Part shown: positions 25,701-33,309 of the stretch, piece after piece
How positions within the stretch are numbered: position 1 is the first letter of the stretch
Layout of the letters: each line of letters opens with the position of its first letter
Assembly (NCBI GenBank): GCA_001920415.1
Contig: MNJR01000038.1
Span: 1 to 36,732, forward strand
Length of the DNA stretch: 36,732 nucleotides
Reading direction: 5' to 3'
From: Acidobacteria bacterium 13_1_20CM_3_53_8
GTDB lineage: Bacteria; Acidobacteriota; Blastocatellia; Pyrinomonadales; Pyrinomonadaceae
Translations under genes and position numbers: made by a program
The notes under the pieces: model-generated
The model's database searches: none
The model's input: only the letters and a program-made list of their open reading frames with translations
Told to the model about the DNA's origin: nothing

Positions 25701-25817
25701 GAAAGCCAAATCGCGGCTGAAATCGCTGGCATTGCCCAAGTGCCAGCCGTTTGTCGTTAGATGTTCGACAATCGCCGTTTCAAATGTGTTCTCTGTATGT
25801 ATCGCACTATTCGGCAT
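22791..25817 (-). CDS. hsdR: Type I restriction enzyme, R (motor-nuclease) subunit
   Basis: 1008 residues, a usual length for HsdR. The N-terminal nuclease domain has the PD-(D/E)xK residues Asp139 (NSLDLLLLLNG), Glu154 and Lys156 (ATAELKNNF). The SF2 translocase domain has Walker A SAGSGKS (310-316), DEAH (416-419), FTATPKPRT as motif III, and a late QTISRLNRT as motif VI. The C-terminal helical part would bind HsdM/HsdS. With two M and one S subunits it translocates DNA and cleaves unmethylated DNA away from the recognition site. The start codon overlaps the end of the Ntn-like gene by 11 bases. Last gene of the operon; the stop codon lies about 130 bases from the left att repeat. Confidence 0.95.
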   Translation of the reverse strand: MPNSAIHTENTFETAIVEHLTTNGWHLGNASDFSRDLAFDKRAVIEFVQTSQPAEWAKMVSFYKAEAESKFVQRLFKELDLRGMLDVVRHGITDSGIKFKLTYFKPDSQLNPETLRLYASNKLYVTRQVYYSKQNKNSLDLLLLLNGLPLATAELKNNFTGQNFNQAINQYKADRDPRELLFQFKKRALVHFALDSDEVHLTTKLDGTNTKFLPFNKGVLKDKHTSAGNPPNPHGYKTAYFWEEILQVDSFLEIIARFVHLQKNSYRVDGKLYTKEAMIFPRYHQLDSVRKLSTQTQAHGAGKSYLIQHSAGSGKSNSIAWLAYRLSSLYDDDSRKIFDSIIVVTDRNVLDQQLQQTIYQFEHKQGVVQRIDVDSKQLAEAITHGTSIIITTLQKFPFAIRHLSEIPSRKYAVIIDEAHSSQGGDASRKMNETLAGKNVSLEDAKNIEAFIESEEADSDDFIRETVRKQGRQPNVSLYAFTATPKPRTIEVFGTRNGGGEARPFHLYSMRQAIEEGFILDVLKNYVTYKEYYRFSKQIEEDPELNKRKAARAIGRFAAFHPYILAQKTEVMIEHFRQVTMKKIGGKAKAMVVTSSRKHALRYYLEFKDYIAAKGYSDIKPLVAFSGTVIDDFYPEGITEAALNGFGEKELPEKFDTDEYRILLVAEKYQTGFDQPSLHTMYVDKKLSGVKAVQTISRLNRTSLGKEDTFVLDFANDRETIVASFQPYYEETKMDETTDPNHLYDVKGKLDASEIYHQSEVDDFARVFYRPNSISNAREQGKLYSSIAPAVDRFRYLTDEDAKDEFKKSLVSFIRLYSFLSQIMPFQDVELEKLYSFGRFLLPKLPKTDYADQLRLDNEVALEYYRLQKLGEGDLVLEIQGEHALTPTTEAGISRDKDEKAKLSDIIAKLNSKFGTDFNEADKLFFDQIEEELFQDEDLKKRALNNPLENFKYAFEDVFINKLIERMDSNQEIFEKIMENAEFKNDVKEWLTKKIYDRFNKSEQSDGSV

Positions 25818-26913
25818 CGGTTTTTGTTGTTTCGAGAGTTTCTAATTGCGTGCTTACCTCATTTGTTGCTTCAGCGTAGAAAGCTTGTTGCCCGTCTGCC
25901 ATGTCAGTGGTTTCAAGCTGTAAGTTTCTTGTTGCCTCTTTGATAAACACTCCATAAGAGTAATCACGGAATATAGAAACCAATCGGATTCGCTCCTTAT
26001 CCGTTATTACTTGTTTCAAAAAATAACCTTCCTCCGTGTAGCAAGAAAGCAAAAAAGCATAATCCTCAGTTTTGTTAAAATCTTCGATGTTGACAAGGCT
26101 TTTGGGAATCTCACTTTCGATAATCTGGCAAGTATCCGGGTCGAAGTATCTAACACGCGGTTTATTATGTTTCTCGTATGACTTGCCTAAAAAAGTCGGA
26201 TTGCCAAATGCCGATTGCCACATCACGCCGAAAAATTCGACAGTGCCTGACTTATAAACTTTTCCGATTTGAACCGCGCCGTCAACTTCGCGGATTGTCG
26301 CATCTCGACACATTTGAACTAAAACGGTGAGCGGTTCCATATCCAACGGGTCATCTTCTCGATTTAGTTGATGAATCAAATCTCGGTATTTATTATCGGC
26401 AACTTGAGCGATGTTATTTCCTTCTTCTTCTGGGTCGCCGATGGCAACACGCATCTTGGACTTTTTTACCGCCGTTTCTTCATCCCAAATAAATCCTTTG
26501 GAATCGGAGGAATAATACAAACGCCAAATCTTGAATCGGTTTTCCTTCCAACTCCAACCGCCAAACAAAAACTTAGCTTCGCCGCCAATTGCTTCCGCGA
26601 CAACTGCCGGATAATCAAAGATTGAATCTACCAACTCGTTAAAGAGTTCGACGATGCCGTAAAGAACTTCCTGAATATCAAGTGCTGGATTTCTGAGGTC
26701 TTCGTTATGTTTGATGGTTGAGATGAGATTAAGAATTAAAGGGTAAGCCCGTTGAGTCTCACCCGCGAAGCAGATCAGACAGTCGGTGCGCGGCAACTCA
26801 AAAAGTTTTACGCCGTGATTCCATTTTTCGCCGCCGGTCAAGGTGCTGTCGGTAGCGAAAACCAATTCTTCATTGTCGCCCGCTTCACGTATCCAGGCTA
26901 AACAGAGAGTCAT
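25807..26913 (-). CDS. Proteasome-beta/HslV-like Ntn-hydrolase candidate inside the restriction operon
   Basis: 368 residues, with no named family that I can assign. The N-terminus reads MTLCLAWIREAGDNEELVF, then ATDSTLTGG, VKLFELPRTDCLICFAGETQ. If Met1 is removed, Thr2 becomes N-terminal. Asp22 in ATDS, Lys36 in VKLFEL and Gly51 in CFAGE then stand in the order and nearly the spacing of proteasome beta Thr1, Asp17, Lys33 and Gly47. The next stretch (AYPLILNLISTIKH) fits the helix after the GS(G) turn. Later parts (EAKFLFGGWSWKENRFKIWRL, MRVAIGDPEEEG) match the second sheet and a GD turn. The C-terminal 120 residues are unassigned. It starts 4 bases after hsdS stops and overlaps hsdR by 11 bases, so it is co-expressed with the system. 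It could be a protease-like effector, a regulator of HsdR, or an inactive fold relative. The catalytic assignment is inference from pattern only. Confidence 0.6.
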   Translation of the reverse strand: MTLCLAWIREAGDNEELVFATDSTLTGGEKWNHGVKLFELPRTDCLICFAGETQRAYPLILNLISTIKHNEDLRNPALDIQEVLYGIVELFNELVDSIFDYPAVVAEAIGGEAKFLFGGWSWKENRFKIWRLYYSSDSKGFIWDEETAVKKSKMRVAIGDPEEEGNNIAQVADNKYRDLIHQLNREDDPLDMEPLTVLVQMCRDATIREVDGAVQIGKVYKSGTVEFFGVMWQSAFGNPTFLGKSYEKHNKPRVRYFDPDTCQIIESEIPKSLVNIEDFNKTEDYAFLLSCYTEEGYFLKQVITDKERIRLVSIFRDYSYGVFIKEATRNLQLETTDMADGQQAFYAEATNEVSTQLETLETTKTDAE

Positions 26914-26917
26914 ACTT

Positions 26918-28180
26918 TTACACCACTTTAATTTTGCCCGTCACGACTTCGGAAATTAACGCCGTGCGGTATTCGCGCACGAAGCCGATTTCCTTTTCAA
27001 TCTGGGCAATCGTCGCATCAATTGTATTCGTCGCGGTTTCGACAAATTCGACGATTTGTTTTTGTTCCTCAAACGGTGGAAGAAGGCAAACGTTATTTAT
27101 GAAAATAGAAACCTTTAAGTTATCTATGGTATTACTTTTGTTTATCATTTTTAAGGATGTGAAAAAATAATCTGAACTTAAAAGGTAATAAAAAAACAGA
27201 TTGTTCACAGACTCATTTGTACGAAGACCAACGACATTTTGAGCGATAAAATATTCTGGTTTAGCTTTGATAATTACAACTTTTCCTGAAGTCGCACCAA
27301 CTGTTGATATTAGTAAGTCTCCTACTTGCACTTTGTCTCTTTCATATCTTTGAACAACTTCTGGCTCTACATATTTTTCAAAACGTTCTGTTGGATACTT
27401 TAAACCATCCGTAATGTTTTTGACTTCAAGCATTGGAATACCATTAGAACCAAACGGGGGTGTCTTTCCTCTATTGTCAATTACTTTTGAAAGTAAATAT
27501 TTCAACTTTTTAACTTCCCAATGTTCGGGAATATCGCCGAGCCAAGCGATGTCTGAAGGTTTCAGTTTGGCGTGTGGATTGATGCCGCGTGTAACTGCTT
27601 GATTGATGATTGCCGTTCGTTCTTCCTTGAGCAGTTCAATCAGCCGCAATTTATTGTTGATAAGCAAATCTATCTGCGCCGTCTTTTCGTCTAAATAATT
27701 GGCAATCATAGTTTGCTCTTCTTTTGATGGAATAATAAGAGGAATTTTAGCCATCATATTATTCATCAACTTAGGGTTTATATCTAAACGAACCGAGAAT
27801 TTTGTTCCTAGATTCAAGAAATATGGAAGAAATCGTAAATCAATCTGCTCCCAATTTTTGGGCTGTAATGTTCCACAAACATTAGTGCAGTTAAATTTTC
27901 CTGTTCTGTGAAATACTCTGCCAGCATTAGCTCCGTCAGTTGTCCAAGTTACATATTCACCTTCAAAATCGTATGAGTTCAAGTAACCCATCACGCCGCT
28001 ATTTTCTGTTTGGGAACTATAAACGGGAAATTCACCGACATTCTCTCCTATCTCCAGTGCGCTAATAACTCTTCCTCGTCCTAAATTTGAAACTCGTCCA
28101 ACTGTTGCTAAACTCCAATGCTCAGGAATGTCGCCAATCCAATCAATACCTGAAGGTTTATACTTGTCGTAAGTTTTCAT
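26918..28180 (-). CDS. hsdS: Type I restriction enzyme, S (specificity) subunit
   Basis: 420 residues in the two-repeat arrangement of HsdS. Each half opens with a similar phrase (SGIDWIGDIPEHW near residue 10 and SDIAWLGDIPEHW near residue 210), continues with a variable target-recognition domain, and ends in a helical spacer (EEQTMIANYLDEKTAQIDLLI and EEQKQIVEFVETATNTIDATI). It reads the bipartite DNA target and holds two HsdM subunits. The recognition sequence cannot be read from the protein. It starts 9 bases after hsdM ends. Confidence 0.95.
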   Translation of the reverse strand: MKTYDKYKPSGIDWIGDIPEHWSLATVGRVSNLGRGRVISALEIGENVGEFPVYSSQTENSGVMGYLNSYDFEGEYVTWTTDGANAGRVFHRTGKFNCTNVCGTLQPKNWEQIDLRFLPYFLNLGTKFSVRLDINPKLMNNMMAKIPLIIPSKEEQTMIANYLDEKTAQIDLLINNKLRLIELLKEERTAIINQAVTRGINPHAKLKPSDIAWLGDIPEHWEVKKLKYLLSKVIDNRGKTPPFGSNGIPMLEVKNITDGLKYPTERFEKYVEPEVVQRYERDKVQVGDLLISTVGATSGKVVIIKAKPEYFIAQNVVGLRTNESVNNLFFYYLLSSDYFFTSLKMINKSNTIDNLKVSIFINNVCLLPPFEEQKQIVEFVETATNTIDATIAQIEKEIGFVREYRTALISEVVTGKIKVV

Positions 28181-28189
28181 CTGATCTAA

Positions 28190-29956
28190 TCAAGCAATTA
28201 CGGCTTTTATCATTCCGTCAGTTTCGGCTTCGAGCGCGAGAATGTCAGCGCGGATTTCCGATAGACTTCTCAGCGGTTTGAATTGATAAAAGTATTTCGT
28301 GAAATTGATCTCGTAACCAAATTTCGTTTTGCTGTGGTCAATCCAAGCATCGGGAACATGTGGCAAGACTTCACGCGCAAAGTATTCGTCAACATCTTCT
28401 TTGAGCGGCACATTTTCAAAATCGCGCAGATTCGCATCAGCTTGTCTTTCGCCTTTTTTCAAAACGAGTTCGCCCGCTTCGTCGCGCAACGGGCGTTCAA
28501 CCGTGATGCGCTGGTAGCCGAAATCTTCGTTGTCGAAAATCTTGCAAAATTCGTTTTCCGTGAAATCGTAATAGAGTTTCGTAATCAAGGCGATTTGGTC
28601 TGGCAAGCCGCGCGTGCCGTCGCCGATCTCCTTGCGCTTGTTGCCGAGACTGCGAAGCATCTTGCGGTAAAACGGATTGTCTTTATCGGGAAATGCCGCT
28701 CCCGAAGCATTGACGAGTTGAATCTTGCCTTTGCGCTCCGCGCCTTTGCGGTCGGTCACAACCCAAATGTAAGTTGAAATCCCCGTGTTATAGAAAAGCT
28801 GGTCGGGCAAAGCGATGATAGCTTCGAGCATATCGCGTTCGATAATCCAGCGGCGGATGTTGCTCGTGCCGCTTTCCGCGCCGCCCGAAAAAAGAGGCGA
28901 GCCGTTAAAGACAATTGCCATCCGGCTGCCGCCGTCCTCCGCGCGTTTCATCTTGGAGATCATCTGTTGCAGAAACAATAAAGAGCCATCGCTAATCGGT
29001 GGAAGTCCCGCGCCGAAACGTCCCGCCCAACCTCTGTTTGCCGCCTCATCCTTGATGCGCTTTTCCGCGCTTTTCCAGTCCACGCCGAACGGCGGATTAG
29101 AGAGCATATAATCAAACTTCTCATCTTCCAGACCGTCTTGCGTAAAGCTGTTTCCGAATTTGATGTTGGCGGGATTCTGCCCTTTGATGAGCATATCCGA
29201 TTTGCAGATCGCGTAAGATTCGGGATTGATCTCCTGCCCGAAGACTTCAAGCTTCGTAGTCTCATTCATTCTTTTGAGATGGTCTTCGGCGACTGAAAGC
29301 ATTCCGCCCGTTCCGCAAGCCGGGTCATAGAGAGTCTTAATAATGCCGTCTTTAACAGTCAATTCTTTTTCATCACTCCGAAAAAGCAGATTGACCATCA
29401 GCTTGATAACTTCGCGCGGCGTGAAATGTTCTCCGGCAGTTTCGTTAGAAAGTTCGGCGAATTTGCGGATCAATTCTTCAAAGACATAACCCATTTCAAT
29501 CGAATCAACACTCTCGAAGATTGTACCCGCCTCCGCGAACTTTTTAACGACTTGATACAGCAAATCGTATTCGTCGAGTTTGCGAATCTGGTCGTCAAAA
29601 CTGAAATACTCAATAATCTCTTGCGCGCCGACAGAAAAACCGTTGATGTAATTGCGGAGGTTGAACGCGAGATTGTTCGAGTCTTTCGCTAACTCATTAA
29701 AATCAAACTTGCTTCGATTATGAAATTTCAACCGGGCGACGTTATTCAAAATCGGTTCGAGAATTTCCGGCTTCTGCGCTTTGTATTTTTCGTAAGCCGC
29801 GAGCACATCTTTCTTCGTTGGCTCAAGCACAAAATCAAGTCGCCGCAAAACGGTGAAAGGCAAAATAACTTTTCCATAATCGGCTTGCTTGTAACGACCG
29901 CGCAAAAGGTCGGCAATAGACCAAATGAGATTAGCTTTCTCTCTAAAATTGGACAT
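28190..29956 (-). CDS. hsdM: Type I restriction enzyme, M (adenine-N6 methyltransferase) subunit
   Basis: 588 residues. The N-terminal helical HsdM domain (about 1-150) is followed by EHFTPREVIKLMVNLL, the SAM-binding motif DPACGTGG at 211-218 and the catalytic NPPF at 287-290. These are the gamma-class adenine-N6 methyltransferase signatures. The C-terminal part would contact HsdS. It protects host DNA and takes part in restriction. First gene of the operon. AAGAAAG about 7 to 12 bases before the ATG is a weak ribosome-binding site. The 123 bases before it, up to the tRNA, should hold the promoter; a TTGACT is present on the minus strand, but I cannot place a convincing -10. Confidence 0.95.
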   Translation of the reverse strand: MSNFREKANLIWSIADLLRGRYKQADYGKVILPFTVLRRLDFVLEPTKKDVLAAYEKYKAQKPEILEPILNNVARLKFHNRSKFDFNELAKDSNNLAFNLRNYINGFSVGAQEIIEYFSFDDQIRKLDEYDLLYQVVKKFAEAGTIFESVDSIEMGYVFEELIRKFAELSNETAGEHFTPREVIKLMVNLLFRSDEKELTVKDGIIKTLYDPACGTGGMLSVAEDHLKRMNETTKLEVFGQEINPESYAICKSDMLIKGQNPANIKFGNSFTQDGLEDEKFDYMLSNPPFGVDWKSAEKRIKDEAANRGWAGRFGAGLPPISDGSLLFLQQMISKMKRAEDGGSRMAIVFNGSPLFSGGAESGTSNIRRWIIERDMLEAIIALPDQLFYNTGISTYIWVVTDRKGAERKGKIQLVNASGAAFPDKDNPFYRKMLRSLGNKRKEIGDGTRGLPDQIALITKLYYDFTENEFCKIFDNEDFGYQRITVERPLRDEAGELVLKKGERQADANLRDFENVPLKEDVDEYFAREVLPHVPDAWIDHSKTKFGYEINFTKYFYQFKPLRSLSEIRADILALEAETDGMIKAVIA

Positions 29957-30079
29957 TAAAATATCTTTCTTGGATGATGAGATGTGAAAGAAAACGACCC
30001 CAACTTAATTCACCTTTACGCTTGGCTGCAAGCAACTAAGTAGTCAAGGGCGGGCTTTTTAACTGAATACAAGAGTTGA

Positions 30080-30154
<75 letters not shown>

Positions 30155-30161
30155 GCAAAAC

Positions 30162-30324
30162 AGGGATGAGGGCGGCAGCGATGAGGGATGAAATAAGAGG
30201 GGGAAAAGGGGAAGAGGGGAAATGGTGAAAAGGAGGATGACTAACAGCCTTCTCCCTTTACCCTTTTACCCATTTAACCTTTTTCCCTTTCTCTTCATCC
30301 TTCATCCCTACGCCCTCATCCCTT
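30162..30324. repeat. Inverted repeat, GGGATGAGGG family (copy 2), with nested purine-rich arms
   Basis: Outer arms 30162-30192 and 30294-30324 are related to the 29-bp arm at 246-274/320-348. Inside lies a purine-rich run (AGGGGGAAAAGGGG type) facing a pyrimidine-rich run (CCCTTTACCCTTTTACCC type), forming a second, looser inverted repeat. The element separates tRNA-Cys from tRNA-Gly. A 77-codon frame across it is not a gene. Confidence 0.75.
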
Positions 30325-30329
30325 CAAAG

Positions 30330-30401
30330 AGCGGGAGACGAGATTTGAACTCGCGACTTCGACCTTGGCAAGGTCGCACTCTACCACTGAGTTACTCCCG
30401 C
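30330..30401 (-). tRNA. tRNA-Gly(GCC)
   Basis: The minus strand gives acceptor stem GCGGGAG/CTCCCGC, D arm CTCAGTGGTAGAG, anticodon stem CGACC/GGTCG with loop TTGCCAA (anticodon GCC), and T arm GCGAGTTCAAATCTCGT. The discriminator base is T, and CCA is not encoded. Confidence 0.93.
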
Positions 30402-30501
30402 TTGCAGCAGAGCTTTTTATTCTACCGATTCGCTACTGGTTGTCAAGCAAGGTAGAGGACGGTTTCGACGCGCATTTCAGCCTTAACGTTGTTCCTGGAA
30501 A

Positions 30502-31056
30502 TCAGAAATCATCCGGTGGGTCTGACCATCTGTGCTTGCGGAATTTCGCGTCCACCCAGAAGTTTCGCAGCAACTCAATCCGAGGTTGAGGCTCTACCCC
30601 GTCCTCCTCTACAGGTGGCAGGATTACGCTCACAACATCGTAGCGGTATGGCTCGCCTCTCAAGCCAAGCATGCGGCGATAGGCGCGAGCCGCCCTTGAA
30701 ATCTGCCGCTGCTTTCGCAGGTCAACGTTTGACTCAGGCGCTGCGAACCAGTCGGAGCGCCGTGTCTTGACCTCTATGAAGCAAAGGGTCGCGCCTTCGT
30801 AGGCGACCAGATCAATCTCCGCGTTCACTATAGCGCCGCGAAGATTTCTTCCGACGGGCAGCGTGAAGTTTGAAGCTACAAGACGGTAGCCGTTCGTTTC
30901 AAGAAATTCAGCAGCCAGAGCCTCGCCCCTGCCGCCCAGAGCAATGTGCGGCGCGACCTCATCACTTAACGTTTCCATGGTGATGTTTCGGCCAGATTTG
31001 CTCGACAGCGACGAAAGGCGCACGTGTTTGAGTGGGTTGAAGTTTTTCCAGCGCAT
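30502..31056 (-). CDS. YraN/UPF0102-family protein (Holliday-junction-resolvase-like nuclease fold)
   Basis: About 184 residues from the ATG at 31056. The frame is open further to 31137, but that part is the repeat at 31069-31190 and encodes only hydrophobic low-complexity residues. An ATG at 30978 (METLSDEV) is also possible. ALGGRGEALAAEFLETNGY, NAEIDLVAYEGATLCFIEVKTRR and RKQRQISRAARAYRR are the three family landmarks; the E-IDLV...FIEVK residues are the PD-(D/E)xK-type metal site. The cellular role of the family is not settled. The stop codon lies just upstream (minus sense) of the tRNA-Gly region. The C-terminus after FWVDAKFRKHRW is slightly extended. Confidence 0.85.
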   Translation of the reverse strand: MRWKNFNPLKHVRLSSLSSKSGRNITMETLSDEVAPHIALGGRGEALAAEFLETNGYRLVASNFTLPVGRNLRGAIVNAEIDLVAYEGATLCFIEVKTRRSDWFAAPESNVDLRKQRQISRAARAYRRMLGLRGEPYRYDVVSVILPPVEEDGVEPQPRIELLRNFWVDAKFRKHRWSDPPDDF

Positions 31057-31068
31057 CAGATTTATAAA

Positions 31069-31190
31069 GGTAAAAGTAAAAAGGCAAAGGAAAGTCAAAA
31101 GGTAAAAGTAAAAAGGCAAAAGTGCGGACAAAAGCATTTTTAATTAAAAGTGGTTTCCGCCACACTTTTGCCTTTTACCTTTTTACTTTT
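31069..31190. repeat. A-rich inverted and direct repeats (GGTAAAAGTAAAAAGGCAAA)
   Basis: The 20-mer GGTAAAAGTAAAAAGGCAAA occurs at 31069-31088 and 31100-31119. The reverse-complement block at about 31162-31190 pairs with 31096-31123. The low-complexity element fills the space between yraN and the PAPS synthase gene and forms a large imperfect hairpin, again at a gene end. Confidence 0.75.
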
Positions 31191-32925
31191 ACCTTTTTCC
31201 TTCCTCACTTATGAAGCCTTGTTCGATAAGATAATTCATAATTGCGCGAGCGTTATCTTCCGCCGAGTCGGATATTGAATCAAGCAGTATTTCGGGATGC
31301 AGAGGCGGCTCGTATGGGTCGTTTATGCCTGTGAAGTTTTTGATCTCGCCTTGTCTGGCTCTGGCGTACATCCCCTTGGTGTCGCGCGCTTCGCAAACTT
31401 CGAGCGGGGTGTCAACGAAAATTTCTATGAAAGAGTTGTTGCCCACCATGTTGCGAACGTCGTTGCGTGTGGCGCGATAGGGACTGACGGCTGCGCAGAT
31501 GGCTATGCCTCCGTGACGGACTATCTCGGATGCTACGAAGCCTATGCGGCGAATGTTGGTGTCGCGGTCTTCTTTGGAAAAACCCAGACCGGCGGAAAGA
31601 TGCGTGCGCACAACGTCGCCGTCCAGAAGCGTTACGCGGCGTCCTCTTTCAAGCAGCAGGATTGTCAGAATCTCCGCGATGGTTGATTTGCCGGCGCAGC
31701 TTAAGCCTGTGAGCCATACGCAGATTCCCTGGCGATCTTTCGGCGGAAAACTTTGTCTGAGAATCTCGCCGACTTCTGCGCGCGTGAACCAGTGTGGAAG
31801 CTCGCGCCCCTTCTCCAAATACTCAGCGCGCACCTGTGTGCCCGATAGAGAAAGTTTCTTAGAAGATTCTGAAACTTTCGCGCTCTCCTCGTAACGTTCT
31901 TCTGCTGGCAGATAGACCAACTCGTTGAAAGGAATCACACGGACGCCAAGCTCGCTCGAAAACTTTTCAACCAGCGCTTGCGCTTCGTAAGGTTGATAGA
32001 AGGGCTTGCCTTCCGAAGAGAGGCCGGGGCTTGCGTGGTCGCGCCCGACTATCAAATAGTTCGCACCGAAATTGCGGCGAACGAGCGCGTGCCACAGCGC
32101 CTCGCGCGGGCCTGCCATGCGCATGGCAAGCTGTAGAAGCGCTAGAAGAATTCTGTCTGGAGCGTAATAGCGCTCGGTCATCACCTTGTAAGTTCGCACG
32201 CGGCTGAAGTAATCCACGTCGCCGGGTTTAGTCATGCCTACGACGGGGTGAAGCAGAAGAACAGCGTCCTTCTCTTCAACGGCGCGCTTCGTCATCTCTT
32301 CGTGAGCGCGGTGCAAGGGGTTGCGAGTCTGAAAGGCCACAACGTTTTCACGATTGAATCCCGCCAGACGCAAACGAGTCTCCGAAGGGTTGAGACGTAA
32401 ATCTTTGAAATCGTAATAGCGTGGCAAGCTTAAAACTTTAATGCTGCCGGAAATGTTCAATTTGCCCCAGCGGTGCATCTCCGCTACGAGCGGGTGGCGC
32501 AAATCCGTCGTGCCGAAAACTTTTACTGCGGCCTCGCGCGCGTCCCATTCGTAAACCTCTTCGATCTTCATTACGGCCAGCACTTCATTCTTCAAGTTGC
32601 GAAGCGCAATCTCTGCGCCTTCAAATATCTTTTCGTCAGCCTCGACCGAGAGCGTGATAGGAATTGGGAAGACGTGACCGTTCGCAAGACGCATCTCGTC
32701 CATCACGCGAAGGTAATCCTCGCGGCGCATGAATCTATCCAAGGGAGAGAACGCGCCCGTAGCAAGCATCTCAAGATCGCACAGTGCTCGCTCGGACAGG
32801 CGTATGGAGTGCAGGCTGTTTGCGCGCGCGCGAAGATCAGCAATCTCTTCAGACGAGGCTAGAAGATTAACAAGCGTGCCTCCGTATGGAGGAATCAGAT
32901 TCGATCCTTTAACTTCAGTTGCCAT
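31189..32925 (-). CDS. Bifunctional sulfate adenylyltransferase / adenylylsulfate kinase (PAPS synthase)
   Basis: 578 residues. The N-terminal about 390 residues are ATP sulfurylase, with QTRNPLHRAHE at 199-209 and GRDHASPG at 294-301 as the nucleotide-binding motifs. The C-terminal about 180 residues are APS kinase with P-loop GLSCAGKST (407-415), LLDGDVVRTHLSAGLGFS, the YRATRNDVR switch region and KGMYARARQGEIKNFTG lid. Together they convert sulfate and ATP to APS and then PAPS, the sulfuryl donor of sulfotransferases. Two sulfotransferase genes (21296-22327 and 33310-34290) are in the window, so the likely role is sulfation and not only cysteine synthesis. The usual Gly in the APS-kinase P-loop GLSGAGKS is Cys. 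Divergent from the Nif11-like gene, with the 42-bp inverted repeat in the shared upstream region. Confidence 0.95.
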   Translation of the reverse strand: MATEVKGSNLIPPYGGTLVNLLASSEEIADLRARANSLHSIRLSERALCDLEMLATGAFSPLDRFMRREDYLRVMDEMRLANGHVFPIPITLSVEADEKIFEGAEIALRNLKNEVLAVMKIEEVYEWDAREAAVKVFGTTDLRHPLVAEMHRWGKLNISGSIKVLSLPRYYDFKDLRLNPSETRLRLAGFNRENVVAFQTRNPLHRAHEEMTKRAVEEKDAVLLLHPVVGMTKPGDVDYFSRVRTYKVMTERYYAPDRILLALLQLAMRMAGPREALWHALVRRNFGANYLIVGRDHASPGLSSEGKPFYQPYEAQALVEKFSSELGVRVIPFNELVYLPAEERYEESAKVSESSKKLSLSGTQVRAEYLEKGRELPHWFTRAEVGEILRQSFPPKDRQGICVWLTGLSCAGKSTIAEILTILLLERGRRVTLLDGDVVRTHLSAGLGFSKEDRDTNIRRIGFVASEIVRHGGIAICAAVSPYRATRNDVRNMVGNNSFIEIFVDTPLEVCEARDTKGMYARARQGEIKNFTGINDPYEPPLHPEILLDSISDSAEDNARAIMNYLIEQGFISEEGKR

Positions 32926-32937
32926 TAATAAAGTCTG

Positions 32938-33042
32938 GAGTCAGATTGATTTTCGATTTTGGATTTTAGATTTTCGATTTAAAAGCACTCCGCTTCTTCC
33001 AATCGAAAATCGCAAATCCAAAATCGAAAATCAATCTGACTC
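32938..33042. repeat. 42-bp inverted repeat between divergent genes
   Basis: Arms 32938-32979 and 33001-33042 pair over 42 bp with 2 mismatches and a 21-base loop; the core is ATTTTCGATTTTGGATTT. Unlike most others, this element lies in a divergent promoter region between the PAPS-synthase and Nif11-like genes, only 13 bases from the start codon of the former. It could affect expression of both. Confidence 0.85.
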
Positions 33043-33089
33043 TTTACTTTCATCTGTTCTTTAAGCTGACATGCACGGAAAGTATAGTT

Positions 33090-33308
33090 ATGATTGCCCA
33101 GATGGACAAAGAAGATTTCGAGAGCTTCCGCCAGCGCGTGCTCCTTGATGCCTCACTTCAAAGGAAGCTGAAGGGAATCACAGGAAGGGGTGAGTTCATT
33201 GATGCGACCATGCGACTGGGCGCGGAGTTGGGCTACCATTTCACATGGGAAGAGGTTGAATCAGCTATGCGCGAGAGTCGCCGCGTGTGGATGGAAAAAT
33301 GGATTTGA
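33090..33308 (+). CDS. Nif11-like small protein
   Basis: 72 residues. MDKEDFESFRQRVLLDASLQ, then GEFIDATMRLGAELGYHFTWEEVESAMRESRRVW has the helical pattern of the Nif11 domain, where a D-x-x-LQ turn is followed by F-x-x-x-x-x-x-x-A-x-x-x-G-Y/F-x-F-T-x-E-E-V. Nif11-type sequences serve as leader peptides of many modified peptide natural products, but here there is no core peptide: the protein ends four residues after the domain (MEKWI region). It stops 1 base before the GTG of the sulfotransferase, so the two are translationally coupled. It may be a leader-like docking or carrier partner of the sulfotransferase. Start ATG 33090; ATG 33102 is also possible. Confidence 0.7.
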   Translation: MIAQMDKEDFESFRQRVLLDASLQRKLKGITGRGEFIDATMRLGAELGYHFTWEEVESAMRESRRVWMEKWI

Positions 33309-33309
33309 G

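Noticed and set aside
28283-28777. 164-codon plus-strand frame within the island
   Set aside because: It is antisense to hsdM, which has complete methyltransferase motifs.
30222-30455. 77-codon frame across the tRNA-Gly gene
   Set aside because: It spans the palindrome and a complete tRNA cloverleaf on the other strand.
31056-31137. Longer N-terminus for the YraN-family protein
   Set aside because: The extra 27 codons are the A-rich repeat read on the minus strand and encode low-complexity hydrophobic residues unlike the family.
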